DNA of 64,000 bases, from contig NW_025408677.1 of the NCBI RefSeq assembly GCF_020360975.1, positions 2,542,001 through 2,606,000 on the forward strand, given 5' to 3'. This DNA comes from Hirsutella rhossiliensis. Lineage: Eukaryota; Ascomycota; Sordariomycetes; Hypocreales; Ophiocordycipitaceae. Below the pieces are notes generated by a model. It searched no databases. It was not told where the DNA came from and worked only from the letters and a program-made list of their open reading frames with translations. Of this stretch, positions 47,769-58,507 are shown piece after piece. Numbering within the stretch: position 1 is the first letter of the stretch; each line of letters begins with the position of its first letter. A program made the translations under genes and the position numbers.

Positions 47769-47900
47769 ATGGGTCTGTTCTGGACCAAACGCCTCGGTGG
47801 CCGGCACTTCGGCACCAGCGTCCACGTCGACCGCCACGGCATGCGCCGTGGCCCGTGGAGATTCTCGCTGGGCAAGTTTTCCTGCTTCAGGCAGCACTAA
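47769..47900 (+). CDS. Candidate 43-residue small protein
   Basis: An ATG-TAA frame of 44 codons with strongly G/C-ending codons over its whole length, unlike the flanking DNA. The product is compact and basic: MGLFWTKRLGG, then GTSVHVDRHGMRRGPWRFSL and a FRQH end. It has many Arg/His and aromatic residues and few low-complexity stretches, which is unusual for a chance frame. I do not recognise the family. It could equally be one exon of a longer gene. Confidence 0.35.
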   Translation: MGLFWTKRLGGRHFGTSVHVDRHGMRRGPWRFSLGKFSCFRQH

Positions 47901-48345
47901 TGGGCCGCGGCCCCTGGCGACCGACGCCAAAGGCCCCTCGTCACAGGGTGGCAGGCCTTGATGGCTTTTTTTCGCTGTTGTGATCCGGGAGGCTTCGGAT
48001 GAGGGCATGATAACCATGTTTTGGGAGCGAGGAGAACTTGCGTGCCCGAGCGGTGGTAGGGTTTGTGTTGTTGATGCATATTTTCGCGATTGTCCGTCCA
48101 CCTACGTAGAATATTTAATAATGACCAAGGTTTCCATTTCTACAAGGCTGAAGCTCCCGTCGCGTGCTTGAACTGAGCGGATTGCCTTCTGATCAAAGTT
48201 CGTACGTCATGCATGTACAGTCGCAGACGCCCGTAACATGGACGTAACGCCTCGCGTTACGTCAAGACGGTACGTACTCTGTAGATATTTTGATATGCAA
48301 TGTACCTCTATGCATCTACCGGAGTCGCCACCCGTGCTGGTATGA

Positions 48346-48395
48346 AGTACCTAGGTACTTACCTACACCGACCACTGCGAGGTACCTGGTACCAA
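48346..48395. repeat. CCTAGGTAC palindrome block
   Basis: AAGTACCTAGGTACTTACC followed by GGTACCTGGTACC. It lies about 160-210 bases upstream of the rad9 start codon. Confidence 0.6.
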
Positions 48396-48555
48396 GGACG
48401 AGTCCACTTCGCTTCAACCACCTCAGTTACGCACTCACCAAGGACCGAGCTTCACTCGACTTCGTCAGCGAGCCATATACCTTTGCCAGCCATGTCGGTT
48501 CTGGTTCATTGAGCCTTTGCTGCCTTGCACGGCAGCAAGATCATCGATACCCACC

Positions 48556-50167
48556 ATGGCTGTTCTTGCATTTACGCTGAGCGAAGAAGGCGTCGCGGCC
48601 TTCCGGGACGCCCTCACCTGCTTGAACAAGTTTAGCGACGATGTTTCTCTCGAGGCAAGGCGGGATTCTGTACGAGGCCCAGTCGTCCCTAACCCGTGGA
48701 CGTGACTTCTAAACGCCATCGCAGTTTGTCCTCACAACCCTCAACAACTCCAAGTCTGCCTATGCAAGCTTCAGGTTCGCAACAAGCAAGTTTTTCTCCC
48801 GGTATCAGTATCAAGGCAGCGGGCAGTCACACGAACGCTTTCACTGTAGCCTGTATATCCGGGTGAGCTTGACACTGGCGCCGAGTGTTTACTTGCGTTT
48901 CCCTAGCTGAACGACGGTCCCAGGCTCTCATCTCCCTCTTCAGGAGCCGCTCCAGCATCGACGGTCAGAGGGATGCCGAAAAGCAAACTCTCATCGAAAG
49001 ATGCGATGTTTCCATTGAGGATGGCGAAGGGGTCAAGAGTCGCTTTGTCGTTCGCATCATCTTTCGAAGCGGCTTGACGTCTACCCACCGTCTGCCCTTC
49101 GAGGTCACTGTCCCCGTCCACGCCAAATTCAACAGGCAGGAAGCCCCGCACCACTGGATTATCTCGTCGAGGACACTTCGTCAGTTGATGGACCATTTTG
49201 GCCCGGGCATTGAATATCTAGACATTAACACGGACGGTGACCACGTCAATTTCACCTGCTTCAGCGAAAAGACGGTCACAGAAGACGGTACGTGTTCTGC
49301 CTACCAGACTGCTCTACGGATATGAGGCTGACCGGCCAACACTAGCGGTGCTCAAGAAGCCACTGCAAACATCTATTGCGGTGGAGGTGGACGAATTTGA
49401 TGACATTGACGTCGAGGACAAACTCCACATTGTCATTTCCGTCAAGGACTTTCGTGCAATCATCCAACACGCTGGCATCACAGGCAACGCTCTGTCAGCC
49501 TGGTACTCTTTGCCTGCGCGACCTATCCAGCTGTCCTACTCGAGCGATGCCATGTCATGCGAGTTTCTCATCATGACCGTTGGGGAGCGCGGCAGCAACC
49601 CGAACCAGAAGACGAAAAAGGGCCGCAAGCAAGGTGCGCAAAATGCCGGGCCGGGACTGGAGGCAACGTCCCGTAAGACAAGCGTCGCTCCATCTGAGGC
49701 GCCGCAACAGCCGCAGCCGCACACGGCTCCGGAGCTACCGCCCCCCACAGCATCGAGGCCACTGGCCTCCAACTCGACACCGCATCTCGGCACTGCCAGA
49801 ACGAGCGCCTCGCGCATCGGTGCCTTTGACCTACGACCGTCGCAAAAACCGCCGACTCTGCGATCCGAGAGCTTGTTCGTGGAGGATGACGGATGGGAAC
49901 CCGTCAGAGACGACGACGAGGATGGCGAAGAGGACGCAAGGCTGGAATGGGATCACAGTGCCAAGCCTGTAGGGTTTCGAAGCCTCTTTTCGTGCCGGAT
50001 CGGAAATGCTAACTCGATAGATTGCTTCCGCCATGCACATGGCCCGGGTAGAAGACAGAAAGCCTGCCGATTCAGAACGTCAAGAACCCGCGCAGACCGA
50101 GTCGACCTTTTTGGAGCCAACCCAGAAGCTTTCCGACGTGCAGGGATTGGCGCTGTTCCCAGACTGA
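48556..50167 (+). CDS. rad9: DNA damage checkpoint clamp subunit Rad9
   Basis: CDS join(48556..48669,48725..48862,48924..49287,49346..49968,50021..50167), 461 residues. Rad9 with Rad1 and Hus1 forms the 9-1-1 clamp loaded at damaged DNA to activate the checkpoint kinase. Residues 1 to about 280 have the PCNA-like fold: MAVLAFTLSEEGVAAFRDAL, LTTLNNSKSAYASF, WIISSRTLRQLMDHFGPG, AWYSLPARPIQLSYSS and CEFLIMTVGE. The rest is the disordered phosphorylatable tail of this family, with an acidic patch (VRDDDEDGEEDA) and a short last exon ending LSDVQGLALFPD. Introns of 52-61 bases have canonical ends and good branch sites. Only 64 bases separate its stop from that of the next gene. Confidence 0.92.
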
Positions 50168-50231
50168 GGTTGATGACCGGTTGTTGGACACCAAAAATCA
50201 CTGACCACAGCGATAGGGTGCCGTGGGTTAA

Positions 50232-51320
50232 TCAACCGCTCTTGATGCAAACCCAGCTGGTTGCACACCCTGCCCCTACGCCGTATATCTGACAGCCTGG
50301 TGGTATGAACTTGGACGAGACAATGACGTTCCAATGGCCCTTGACATCCTCTCGCTCAACCTGTGGACCGCAGTTACCGTGCTCGCCCCAGCCCCACGCC
50401 AGGACGTCGCCGTCCACGGACAATGCAATGACGTGCTCACTGCCAGTGGCAATTTTTTGGATACGGGGGAGATTCGGAGGTGGCAGCTGACCGTGGTCGT
50501 CGCGGCCCCAACTCAGGAGAGAACCATCCTTGCCCAAGATGTAGAAGTTGCCCCAGCTGGCTCCAACGTCGGTCCACTCGGGAGCGGCCGCGGGTGCCTT
50601 GGAACATAGCTCCCACTTATCCGATCCCAAGACACGTATGTTCCCGCTCTCGGGTTCGCCGAAGAAGCAGGTGGATTCTTTGGCGCAAACAGCCCTAGTC
50701 ACTGCGAAGCCGATGCCCTCGATCTTGCGTGGTGAATGCACCACGGCTCCCGGAGGCCCGATTTGCGATTTCCGGCAATTCCCCCAGCCGTATGCGTCGC
50801 CGCTGCTCAGGACGGCCACGACATGTCCCATGCAAGCCGCCAGACACACGATTTCGGTATCCGCAGGAGGGAAGTCTTGGATCCGGGTTGCAGTTGGTGT
50901 GCGCACGATGAGCTCTCCAGAGCCCAGCTCTCCCTTCATACCGGTCCCACAACTGAAGAGTCTTGCTCTCCTTCCCTGATGGTCCCGTGCAACAACAAAC
51001 GAAGCCTCCCATGTTGCGGCTATGGAATCAACGTGCCCCATGTGCAACCCATCACCCTCACCGAGTTGAACCTCTTGAAAAACAGGCTCACTCGGCGGTG
51101 ATGCTATGCCAACGGCGCCGCTCGCAGCATCACCGCTCCAGTACAGCTTGCCGGATTGGAAGAGCAGAAGACTGTGGTTGCCCCCGGCGGCCATCTGGAC
51201 GATGGGCTCGGATGGCAGGCTGGGATGGAATTGCACTGGCTTCGGCACCGAGACGTCTTCGTGGTGGCCGATGCCCAACTGGCCAGATCCATTAGAGCCG
51301 ATGGCGAAAATCCCATCCAT
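50232..51320 (-). CDS. RCC1-repeat protein, ATS1-like
   Basis: Single exon of 362 residues forming one RCC1-type propeller: GSNGSGQLGIGHHED, AAGGNHSLLLFQSGKLYWSG, SCGTGMKGELGSGE, SSGDAYGWGNCRKSQIG, LSWGRDDHGQLPPP and ALSVDGDVLAWGWGEHGNCG. Length and layout fit yeast Ats1, which works with Kti11/Dph3 in diphthamide synthesis and wobble-uridine tRNA modification. Assignment to that role is by resemblance only; other RCC1 proteins cannot be excluded. No nuclear signal or membrane segment is visible. It shares a 344-base divergent promoter with TYR1. Confidence 0.82.
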   Translation of the reverse strand: MDGIFAIGSNGSGQLGIGHHEDVSVPKPVQFHPSLPSEPIVQMAAGGNHSLLLFQSGKLYWSGDAASGAVGIASPPSEPVFQEVQLGEGDGLHMGHVDSIAATWEASFVVARDHQGRRARLFSCGTGMKGELGSGELIVRTPTATRIQDFPPADTEIVCLAACMGHVVAVLSSGDAYGWGNCRKSQIGPPGAVVHSPRKIEGIGFAVTRAVCAKESTCFFGEPESGNIRVLGSDKWELCSKAPAAAPEWTDVGASWGNFYILGKDGSLLSWGRDDHGQLPPPNLPRIQKIATGSEHVIALSVDGDVLAWGWGEHGNCGPQVEREDVKGHWNVIVSSKFIPPGCQIYGVGAGCATSWVCIKSG

Positions 51321-51664
51321 AGTAACCTTTTTGCCCGAGGCTCAAGACCAGGTCTCTTGATGGGCCGAGTAGGGACGGATCTCCGAAGAAAAGCGGAGCG
51401 AGGAAGCGGCTGGGCGTAAGGAGGCCGGATACGAATCGAGCAGGTCGCTCAGCTTCAGCCCTCGAAGCTCAGCCCAGCGGCAACGAGGGTGCCCCCCCCA
51501 CTGGGGTATGTAAGCAGGGGCTAACAGGGCTAACACGAACTGAGTGGCGTACATAAGCACGAGCTCAAAACCCGCCGCCGCGAGACCCATCTCTCCGAAG
51601 CAGACTTTTCTCTTTCTCCAACCTCCCATCTCCTCTCCTCCTCTTCCTCAGAGCCGCAGACGCC
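51321..51664. promoter_or_regulatory. Divergent promoter of ATS1-like and TYR1 genes
   Basis: Only 344 bases separate the two start codons, so both promoters are packed here. A CCCCCCCC run near 51490 and a CT-rich stretch at 51600-51650 just before TYR1 are the visible features. Confidence 0.5.
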
Positions 51665-53617
51665 ATGGCCTCTGCATCTTCTGCCGTCCCGTCCGGGATG
51701 GAGGGCTTTGTTGTCGGCCTGATTGGCATGGGAGACATGGGGAAGATGTATGCCGACAGGCTGTCTGCCGTCGGCTGGAAGTGAGTAGACACCGGAGCCA
51801 GAGATTTCGTCGTTGCGCGCGACTGGCAATTCTCCTTGTGGGTAAGTTGACTGCTCTCGCGTCGCCCCTTTTCTTCTGTCTATCTGTCCTCTCTCCTTGC
51901 TTCCAATGATGACTAGAGCGCATTTGGCTCGAGTATCGCTTGGGGCCATCTGGGGTCCGTTCCGGCTCCCAGACCCGGCCCCAGGCTTTCACTGATGAAA
52001 ATGCTAGCTACCTTTACAAACTATCTGTCTGAGATCCCCAGAGTTTGTGGATTCGCCAAGACTCCACACTCTCTTTTCCCTCCTTCACCCTGTGGCATGC
52101 AGCAACATTACTTGTGCGAATTGACGCTGACGTGGACTCGACAGAAACAGATGAATGACGCGTAGAAACCTCGTCGCATAGGATCCTGGCCTGCGACAGG
52201 GAAGATAGATACGATAGCCTGAAAGAGAAATACGCAGGAAGAGTACGACCTCGCTCGTGTTGCTTGTCGCCTGAATGTCTTGTTTGCGCCCGCCATCTGC
52301 TCGGATGCTGAAGCTCTGCTCTGCTAGAACAAGATGGAGATTTGCCGCAACGGCCACCTCGTGTCCCGCGCCAGCGACTTCATCATCTACAGCGTCGAGG
52401 CCGCGGTCATCAACCGCGTCATTGCCCAGTTTGGCCCTTGTACGAACCCGCAAACCCTCCCGCACTCCCTCTGCTCCGCTCTCCCTCATCGTGCCCCCTG
52501 CCCCAAAAGCCTGTCCATGATGAGAGTCTGACCAGTTTGGCCTATTCTTTCGCGCCTCCCCCGCCGGTCGATGCTCACTGCAGCCACCAAAATGGGGGCC
52601 ATTGTCGGCGGCCAAACGTCGTGCAAGTCGCCCGAGATCGCCGCCTTCGAGGCTCACCTGCCGGCCGACGTGTCCATCGTCTCGTGCCACTCGCTGCACG
52701 GGCCGGGCGTCGACCCGCACAACCAGCCGCTGGTGCTCATCCAGCACCGGGCACCCGACGCGGCGCTGCGGACCGTCGAGACGGTGCTGGGCTGCCTGCG
52801 GTCCAAGTTTGTCCACCTGACGGCGCAGGAGCACGACCGCATCACGGCCGACACGCAGGCCGTCACGCACGCCGCCTTCCTGTCCATGGGCAAGGCGTGG
52901 CACGCCAACCGCCAGTTCCCCTGGGAGCTCAGCCGCTACGTCGGCGGCATCGAAAACGTAAAGATCAACACCATGCTGCGCATCTACGGCCAAAAGTGGC
53001 ACGTCTACGCCGGCCTCGCCATCCTCAACCCCGAGGCCCGCAAGCAGGTCGCCCAGTACGCCGAGAGCGTCACGGCCCTCTACAAGCTCATGCTCGAGGG
53101 CGACCTCGACGGCCTGCGCGAGCGCGTCCACGCCGCCCGCGACAAGGTCTTTGGCCCCGCCACCGGCCGCCCGCTCATTGAGCCGTCGATCCTCTCGTCC
53201 TTTTCCCTCGGCGTCCCGGCCGACGCCCCCGCCCGCCCCAACAACCACCTCTCGCTGCTCGCCATGGTCGACTGCTGGGCCGCCCTCGGCATCGTCCCCT
53301 ACGACCACATGCTCTGCAGCACCCCGCTCTTCCGCCTGCGCCTCGGCGTCACCGAGCACCTCTTCCGCAACGCCGCCCTGCTCGACGAGGCCCTGCGAAC
53401 CGCCGTCGACGATAAGATGTACCGCAGCGACGACCTCGAGTTCACCTTTGCCGCCCGCGGCTGGGCAGAGTGTGTTACCCTCGGCCATTTTGAGACGTGG
53501 GAGAAGCGCTTCGTCAGCACCCAGGAGTTTTTCCAGCCGCGCTTTGCCGAGGCCAAGCTCGTCGGCGACCAGATGATGAAGAAGGTGCTGGAGAGCTCCA
53601 GGGACAGTTACGACTAG
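51665..53617 (+). CDS. TYR1: Prephenate dehydrogenase (NADP+)
   Basis: CDS join(51665..51780,52182..52242,52328..52439,52584..53617), 440 residues against 452 in yeast Tyr1. It oxidatively decarboxylates prephenate to 4-hydroxyphenylpyruvate in tyrosine synthesis, in the cytosol. The Rossmann dinucleotide motif GMGDMG is at 21-26 in FVVGLIGMGDMGKMYADRL. CDREDRYDSLKEKY (exon 2), CRNGHLVSRASDFIIYSVEA (exon 3), GGQTSCKSPE, SCHSLHGPGVDPHNQPLVLI and LTAQEHDRITADTQAVTHAA follow. The first intron is 401 bases, long for this genome, and exon 2 only 61 bases; I placed it because its peptide is the conserved cofactor-specificity segment. Alternative splice sites are possible inside the long intron. Confidence 0.92.
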
Positions 53618-54062
53618 CCGTAGGTCAGAGGTGGCTAGCGGTCGCGTGGACTATCAGGGAAACGAGAATGTCAAGGGGCTTCGCAACGGTGCTGTCATTG
53701 TCACCCTCGAATCATGTACGTGCAGCTTTTATTGGCATTGATGGATAACGAGACGTGGCTCATCTTACAAGTTCAAGGAATGACCATGCTTTCTGAGGCG
53801 CCCAAAGATATCAGTGTGCTCAACCACTCGCAAGCCTGTTTCCCGAATGCCCTGTCCTGAGAATGACATCCCGCGGACCCCTCGGACTTGGTACGGCCGT
53901 GGCCGTCGCGCGTGAGAGGGTCATTTATGCGTGCGTGATGACGTCGGGAACGCCCAACTCGACGCTCTCTTCGAGAACCGCTATCCCATGGCCCACCTTG
54001 AGCGGCGAAGGGGTGAACTTTCCCATGCCTGGCCCCGATGCGGCCGAACTGGTCACGCCAAG
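53618..54062. other. TYR1 / unidentified gene convergent gap
   Basis: About 445 bases between two stop codons, expected to be 3' untranslated sequence. No repeat or coding-like frame. Confidence 0.55.
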
Positions 54063-55261
54063 TCAGCAGCTGAGAGGCCAAGAACGATTCGTGATGATTC
54101 CGACGAACCTGCTCTTTTTGGCAACTCCTCCATCAGGAATCACGGCCTGCCATTGATCTTTGGCTGAATTCTCACTCGCGTTCGAGCTTGGGGATGGCGG
54201 AGGAGTCCAGAGCAGGCGCGGAATAGAGTCATGACCAGGGCCTTTGCTGGGATGGGCATATCTCCCCAGATTCCCACAACGAGGAGAATGCTTCAGCGAA
54301 CCAGGAGCGTCCTTTCCCGATGCTGGTTTTCGCGGCGCGTGGACGTCTGACCCGGCCGCTTGCCCAGCATTAACGGGATCCTCGAAGAGTTGTCGAATAC
54401 TCTCGCGTGATCTGAAGGAGCCTCTGCCAGGAAGGGTTTGTGAAGGCGGCGTCGGCCGTTGCGAAGGCATCGGTAAGTCGAAGATATTGGAAAAGCCGGC
54501 CTTTTCATTTCTACTGGCCAAGTCAGAGCGGTGTCCCAAGTTCTTGAGAATCTCAGCGTCAACGATGGGGCGCTCTCCCATGATATGAAAGCCATAACCA
54601 ACGGCGGCTGTTGGGGGAATCTCCCCACAAGCGACAGCGTTCAGGCCGAGAAAGGCCCTGTCTGCCAGCCCAGGCCGGCAACGAGGACAAATGCGATACG
54701 GGCATTCCTCTTGAATGCTGCGGACCCAGGGCTTCTTGTAATCAAAGGGGCCCGGCGCGCGATCGAAGACACTCGGGTAGGTGCGGCAATTGATGATTTC
54801 GGTGCTGTCGTTGCGAAGCCGCTGAAGCTGGATGACTGCCTGAACCTAAATGAGAGGGAGGGTAAGCGACTGGCTCCGGCGAGATTGAAGCGGCTGCGGC
54901 ACGTACGTTTTCACGCTGGCGCAGAATGGCCGCCACTTGATCCGGGCGGTAGCTGGACATTTGCTTCTGCGAAATCTCATTGAAGAAGCTGAATCTGTCT
55001 TCCCGAGCTGCTGGGCTGCCTCTTCTGATTCTCAGCTGTTCCGACAGGTGGTGGCCTAGGACATCGAAACTCGCCTGGGTCAGGCTTGTTAGCATCAGAC
55101 CAAGCAGATGGGGGTTGGATATCCCTGAGTACCACTTCTCTTCGACATATGGCGTGCTCAATCAGATCCTCGCGATCCTGGGAGCAGTGATAGATCCACC
55201 CACTGGGTCCGGGGCGACGGCAGGCCGCACAGAGAAGGGTGGAGTCATAGATGCGCGTCAT
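54063..55261 (-). CDS. Unidentified protein with Cys pairs
   Basis: CDS complement join(54063..54845,54907..55074,55133..55261), 359 residues. I do not recognise the family. The start resembles a zinc-binding segment (LLCAACRRPGPSGWIYHCSQD, first Cys pair CxxC then His-Cys), and a second pair occurs in CPYRICPRCRPG at about 138-148. Between them lie charged helical stretches; the last 130 residues are Pro/Ser-rich and look disordered. Two introns of 58 and 61 bases have canonical ends and branch sites and remove a frame change and a stop, which supports a real spliced gene. An in-frame ATG at 55330 would add 23 residues; I prefer 55261, right before the Cys motif. Fungal proteins of this look are usually annotated as hypothetical. 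Confidence 0.75.
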
Positions 55262-57515
55262 GGTGAGGTGCGTGCATTGTGGCTCGAAGACGGAACGCCG
55301 TTGCGGGCTGGTCGCGCCACGGGGAGGCATCTTGCGAAGGCATCCAGGACGCTGGGCAGCGGGACAAGGCGATGAGCAAGAGTGGGTGCGGTTGGAAGGA
55401 AGAAGACGGATGATGGAACCGACCAGCTCGGCTGGCAAAGAGAGTTACCCGCCGTCCAAGGTCGATGTTTTGCAGAGGCTTGAGAAAGAGAATGCGTTGG
55501 TGGAGTGTCGTTCGAGGTGGTCTGAGAAAGAAAGGGTTTTCAGGGCGCAACAAGGAACAAACGAAGGTAATGTGATACACGAATAGGATGGTTACTGACG
55601 AAGCAGTTGAAAGGTCAAACGAAGGGACCACAGCGGCCTGGCTGTGCGGTTGGCCGATGCCAAGGAGGCGGAGCAGAAGAGGTGAAGAACAGTCGAGACC
55701 AAACGGGCACGCGCGCGAGGTCGATCAAGCTCTGCCCTGCCTGCTTGCGACGCGTGATCACCTGACTTGAAGCCGTTGCCCCAGGCACCACGGCATGCGA
55801 GGCAAGGCATTACACGAGGGGGTTTCGGACCTGGACGAGATTTAAGAGATGCCGAGGCCGACTACGACAGCGCCTGATGCGGTTGGGCGGAAAGAGGCCT
55901 GGCGAGGTGGCCAAACGAAGTTGGAAAGCATCTCCTGGTCGGGTCTAAATGCTTCCGTTTGTCGAGTTCACATTCTACCTCAACGGGCACTCGAGGAGTT
56001 GGACAGGCGCCGTGCACCAGCCAGGGCTCAATCTTGGGCATGGGAGTTCGAGAAAGGAAACCCAGCACATTCTATCCCCTTCTCCCGCCCAGTATGTGCA
56101 TTTCAAGTGCCTCGAGTAAGGTGTTGTCGACAGCGGGACATCTGAGGCCTCGGACCGCCCACCAGGCCCTCCGTCTTGCGCTGGAAAAGCCGCTGGTGCC
56201 TGGCATGAGGATGCTTCCATGGCTGGAGGAGCGCTGCTTTGCGAAATTCCAGATGGGTAGGAATAGACAAACGTGCGCCGGGTTGAAGAGGCGGAACCCT
56301 TGCGTTGCGGAACACATCTTGGGCCAAGACACGTCGTTGATAAAGCTCTTCAAAAGTGAGAGAGAGTTGCACTGTGCATATCCGTACATGGTCAGTACCT
56401 ACCTACCTAGGTAGATATCAACAAGACGCAAGAACCCGACCTGTATGTTCGACGACGTGTAGGCTGCAGCCGTGCCTCGGCCCCGGGTCGTTACCGCAGG
56501 CCGTCCAGGTACCCCTCGCTGGGGGGGGGGGGTTGGGAACCTGGATACATGGTAGGGGGAAACTTCAAGTCTCTCTCTCTCGCTTAGAAGCGTGTTCGCC
56601 TGCAAATTCCCAGATGCGTAACTATCTAGCAGCATCTACTATCTTGCAAGTACAGAAACTGCCTCGATAGTGGACAGGTACTTTATACTTGGATTGCCTA
56701 CCTCTAGGTACCTACCTAGCCAGAGTTACAACGGGCGCTACAGATAATTATGGCGCGTCCCCCCTTTCCCCACACCCATCTCCAGCTCTCCCTCCCACCC
56801 ACGTCCCTCTTCACCAGCCACGAGACGAGACGCTACGACAGCGACGACCATTAACAAAGACGAGACACACGCAGAGACATAGAGAGACAGAGGCGGAGTC
56901 CAAGACACGAGGCAGCAACGAGCCAGGAGAGAGAGGGACAGAGAATCACGGCGGGACAGAGAAAATAAAAAAAGAGGTGAGCCCGTTTGCCTTTCCTCAA
57001 CCCTGCTGCCCTCAACAGCCCATCGGAGGAGGCCTTGGGTCGCCCGATCCCTCTCCTTCATTTTGTACACGTCGTCGTCGCCTTTTGGGCATCCAGACGT
57101 CGAGGCCTCTCGTTGAATCGCTGTCGACTGTGGCGTGTGTGGGGTGGTGCGCTCCCGGCAGTACCCGCAACTCTACCGCCCGCCCATACAATCTCCTGTA
57201 CTCTCCAACAATGGCCACCACAGCGTCCAGCCCCCCCATAAAAAAACCCAAAGGCCCTCCGCCCCCTCCTCCAGGGGGTTCCACAGCAGCAGCTGGGCTG
57301 GCGTGTCCCGAGGTGTAAACAAATGGCCGCCTCAACTGCACCCAACCACCTCCCGCAACCCGAACTCCCACATTGACCGACGACGACCACCGCAGCAGCC
57401 GCCATTCCTCCCCCTCCCCGCCTGTTGACGACGACGGAGACGACGACGACGTCGACGAAGCCCGAGCCCCTCCATCCATACCCGCCCTCGATTCTGCTCG
57501 TCTCCCGTCGCCGCC
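55262..57515. other. Divergent region between the unidentified gene and PXMP2/MPV17-like gene
   Basis: About 2.25 kb. CCTA/TAGG repeat blocks lie at 56393-56416 and 56690-56723, a run of about thirteen G at 56521-56533, and a purine-rich AGAGACAGAG stretch near 56870-56950. GAGGTGAGCC near 56976 could be the donor of a leader intron of the downstream gene. No coding-like frame. Confidence 0.5.
56393..56416. repeat. CCTACCTAGGTAG palindrome
   Basis: GTACCTACCTACCTAGGTAG, one more copy of the intergenic palindromic vocabulary. Confidence 0.6.
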
Positions 57516-58507
57516 ATGTCGGTCAAGTTCGAGCGCGAAACGCTCAAGCAGACGGCCCAGAATGTCCTGTCCAGCGCCGTCCCCGAAGACGGCAACATCC
57601 CCGGCACCAGCGGCAAGCATCCCATCGCCGAGAAGGTCGGCACCGCTCTCACCGGCGGCCTCCAGAACGCCGGCACAAAGGGCTACCTAGCGGTATGTCG
57701 CTGCCCTGCGGAATGCGCCGCACCCGCTGACCCAAGACATGGTCTCTTTGGCCGCCTTGCTTCCCTTAGGCATACATTAAGCAGCTCGAGTCGAATCCGC
57801 TGCGCACAAAGATGCTCACCGCCGGCTCCCTAGCCGGAGCCCAAGAGCTCATCGCGTCCTGGCTCGCCAAGGATCGCAATAAGCATGGCCATTACTTCAC
57901 CTCGCGTGTCCCCAAGATGGCCGCCTACGGAGCCCTCATCAGCGCTCCCCTCGGTCACTTTCTCATCTGGCTGCTCCAGAAGTTCTTTCGCGGCCGCACC
58001 AGTCTCCGCGCCAAGGTGATGCAAATCGTCGTGAGCAACTTGCTTGTACGTAACCCTCTCTCTTATACGGCATGTTGCATTCTGAATGTCCGACCACCGA
58101 GAGGCACGTCTCGCCCATATCTGCTCTTCCCTCTAACAACATCCTTGCTCCAGATCGCCCCCATCCAAAACAGCATCTACCTGGTCGCCATGGCCCTAAT
58201 TGCCGGCGCGCGCACATATCACCAGGTTCGCGCCACTGTCAAGGTCGGCTTCTGGAGAGTCATGCGTGTCTCGTGGGTCACCTCGCCCATCTGCCTCGCC
58301 TTCGCCCAGAAATTCCTCCCCGACGAACTGTGGGTGCCTTTCTTCAACTTGGTATCCTTCGTCATTGGTACCTACATCAACACCGTCACCAAGAAGAAGC
58401 GCCTCGCTGCCCTGCGCAGGAAGCACTTTGGCGACGGTCGCAACAATGGCATGGGCCGGCCCGAGGACTACCCCCCTCCCCCCATGGGCCCGAACCCTCC
58501 CTACTGA
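57516..58507 (+). CDS. PXMP2/MPV17-family membrane protein
   Basis: CDS join(57516..57692,57770..58045,58154..58507), 268 residues. Members are small four-helix channels or pores of the peroxisomal (Pxmp2) or mitochondrial inner (Sym1/Mpv17) membrane. After a soluble N-terminal stretch the hallmark blocks appear: YIKQLESNPLRTKMLTAGSL, YGALISAPLGHFLIWLLQKF, IAPIQNSIYLVAMALIAGA, KVGFWRVMRVSWVTSPICLA and ELWVPFFNLVSFVIGTYINT, then a basic and Pro-rich tail (KKKRLAALRRKH, PPPPMGPNPPY). The longer N-terminus and Gly/Pro tail suit the peroxisomal branch, but location cannot be settled here. Introns of 77 and 108 bases are canonical. Confidence 0.9.

Larger units (their letters stand above)
46295..48555. 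other. Intergenic region between the C6 factor and rad9
   Basis: About 2.3 kb. Contains a GGAAA/GGAAT pentamer repeat near 46404-46434, a CCTAGGTAC palindrome block at 48346-48395, and one compact frame at 47769-47900 listed separately. Nothing else looks coding. Confidence 0.5.

Noticed and set aside
52085..53488. 467-codon frame antisense to TYR1 exon 4
   Set aside because: It is a shadow created by G/C-biased third positions of TYR1; its product is Gly/Val/Asp-rich with no family resemblance, while the sense strand encodes a complete enzyme.
56521..56533. Run of about thirteen G as a possible frameshift or assembly error
   Set aside because: It is intergenic, so it breaks no gene; a homopolymer error cannot be judged without reads.
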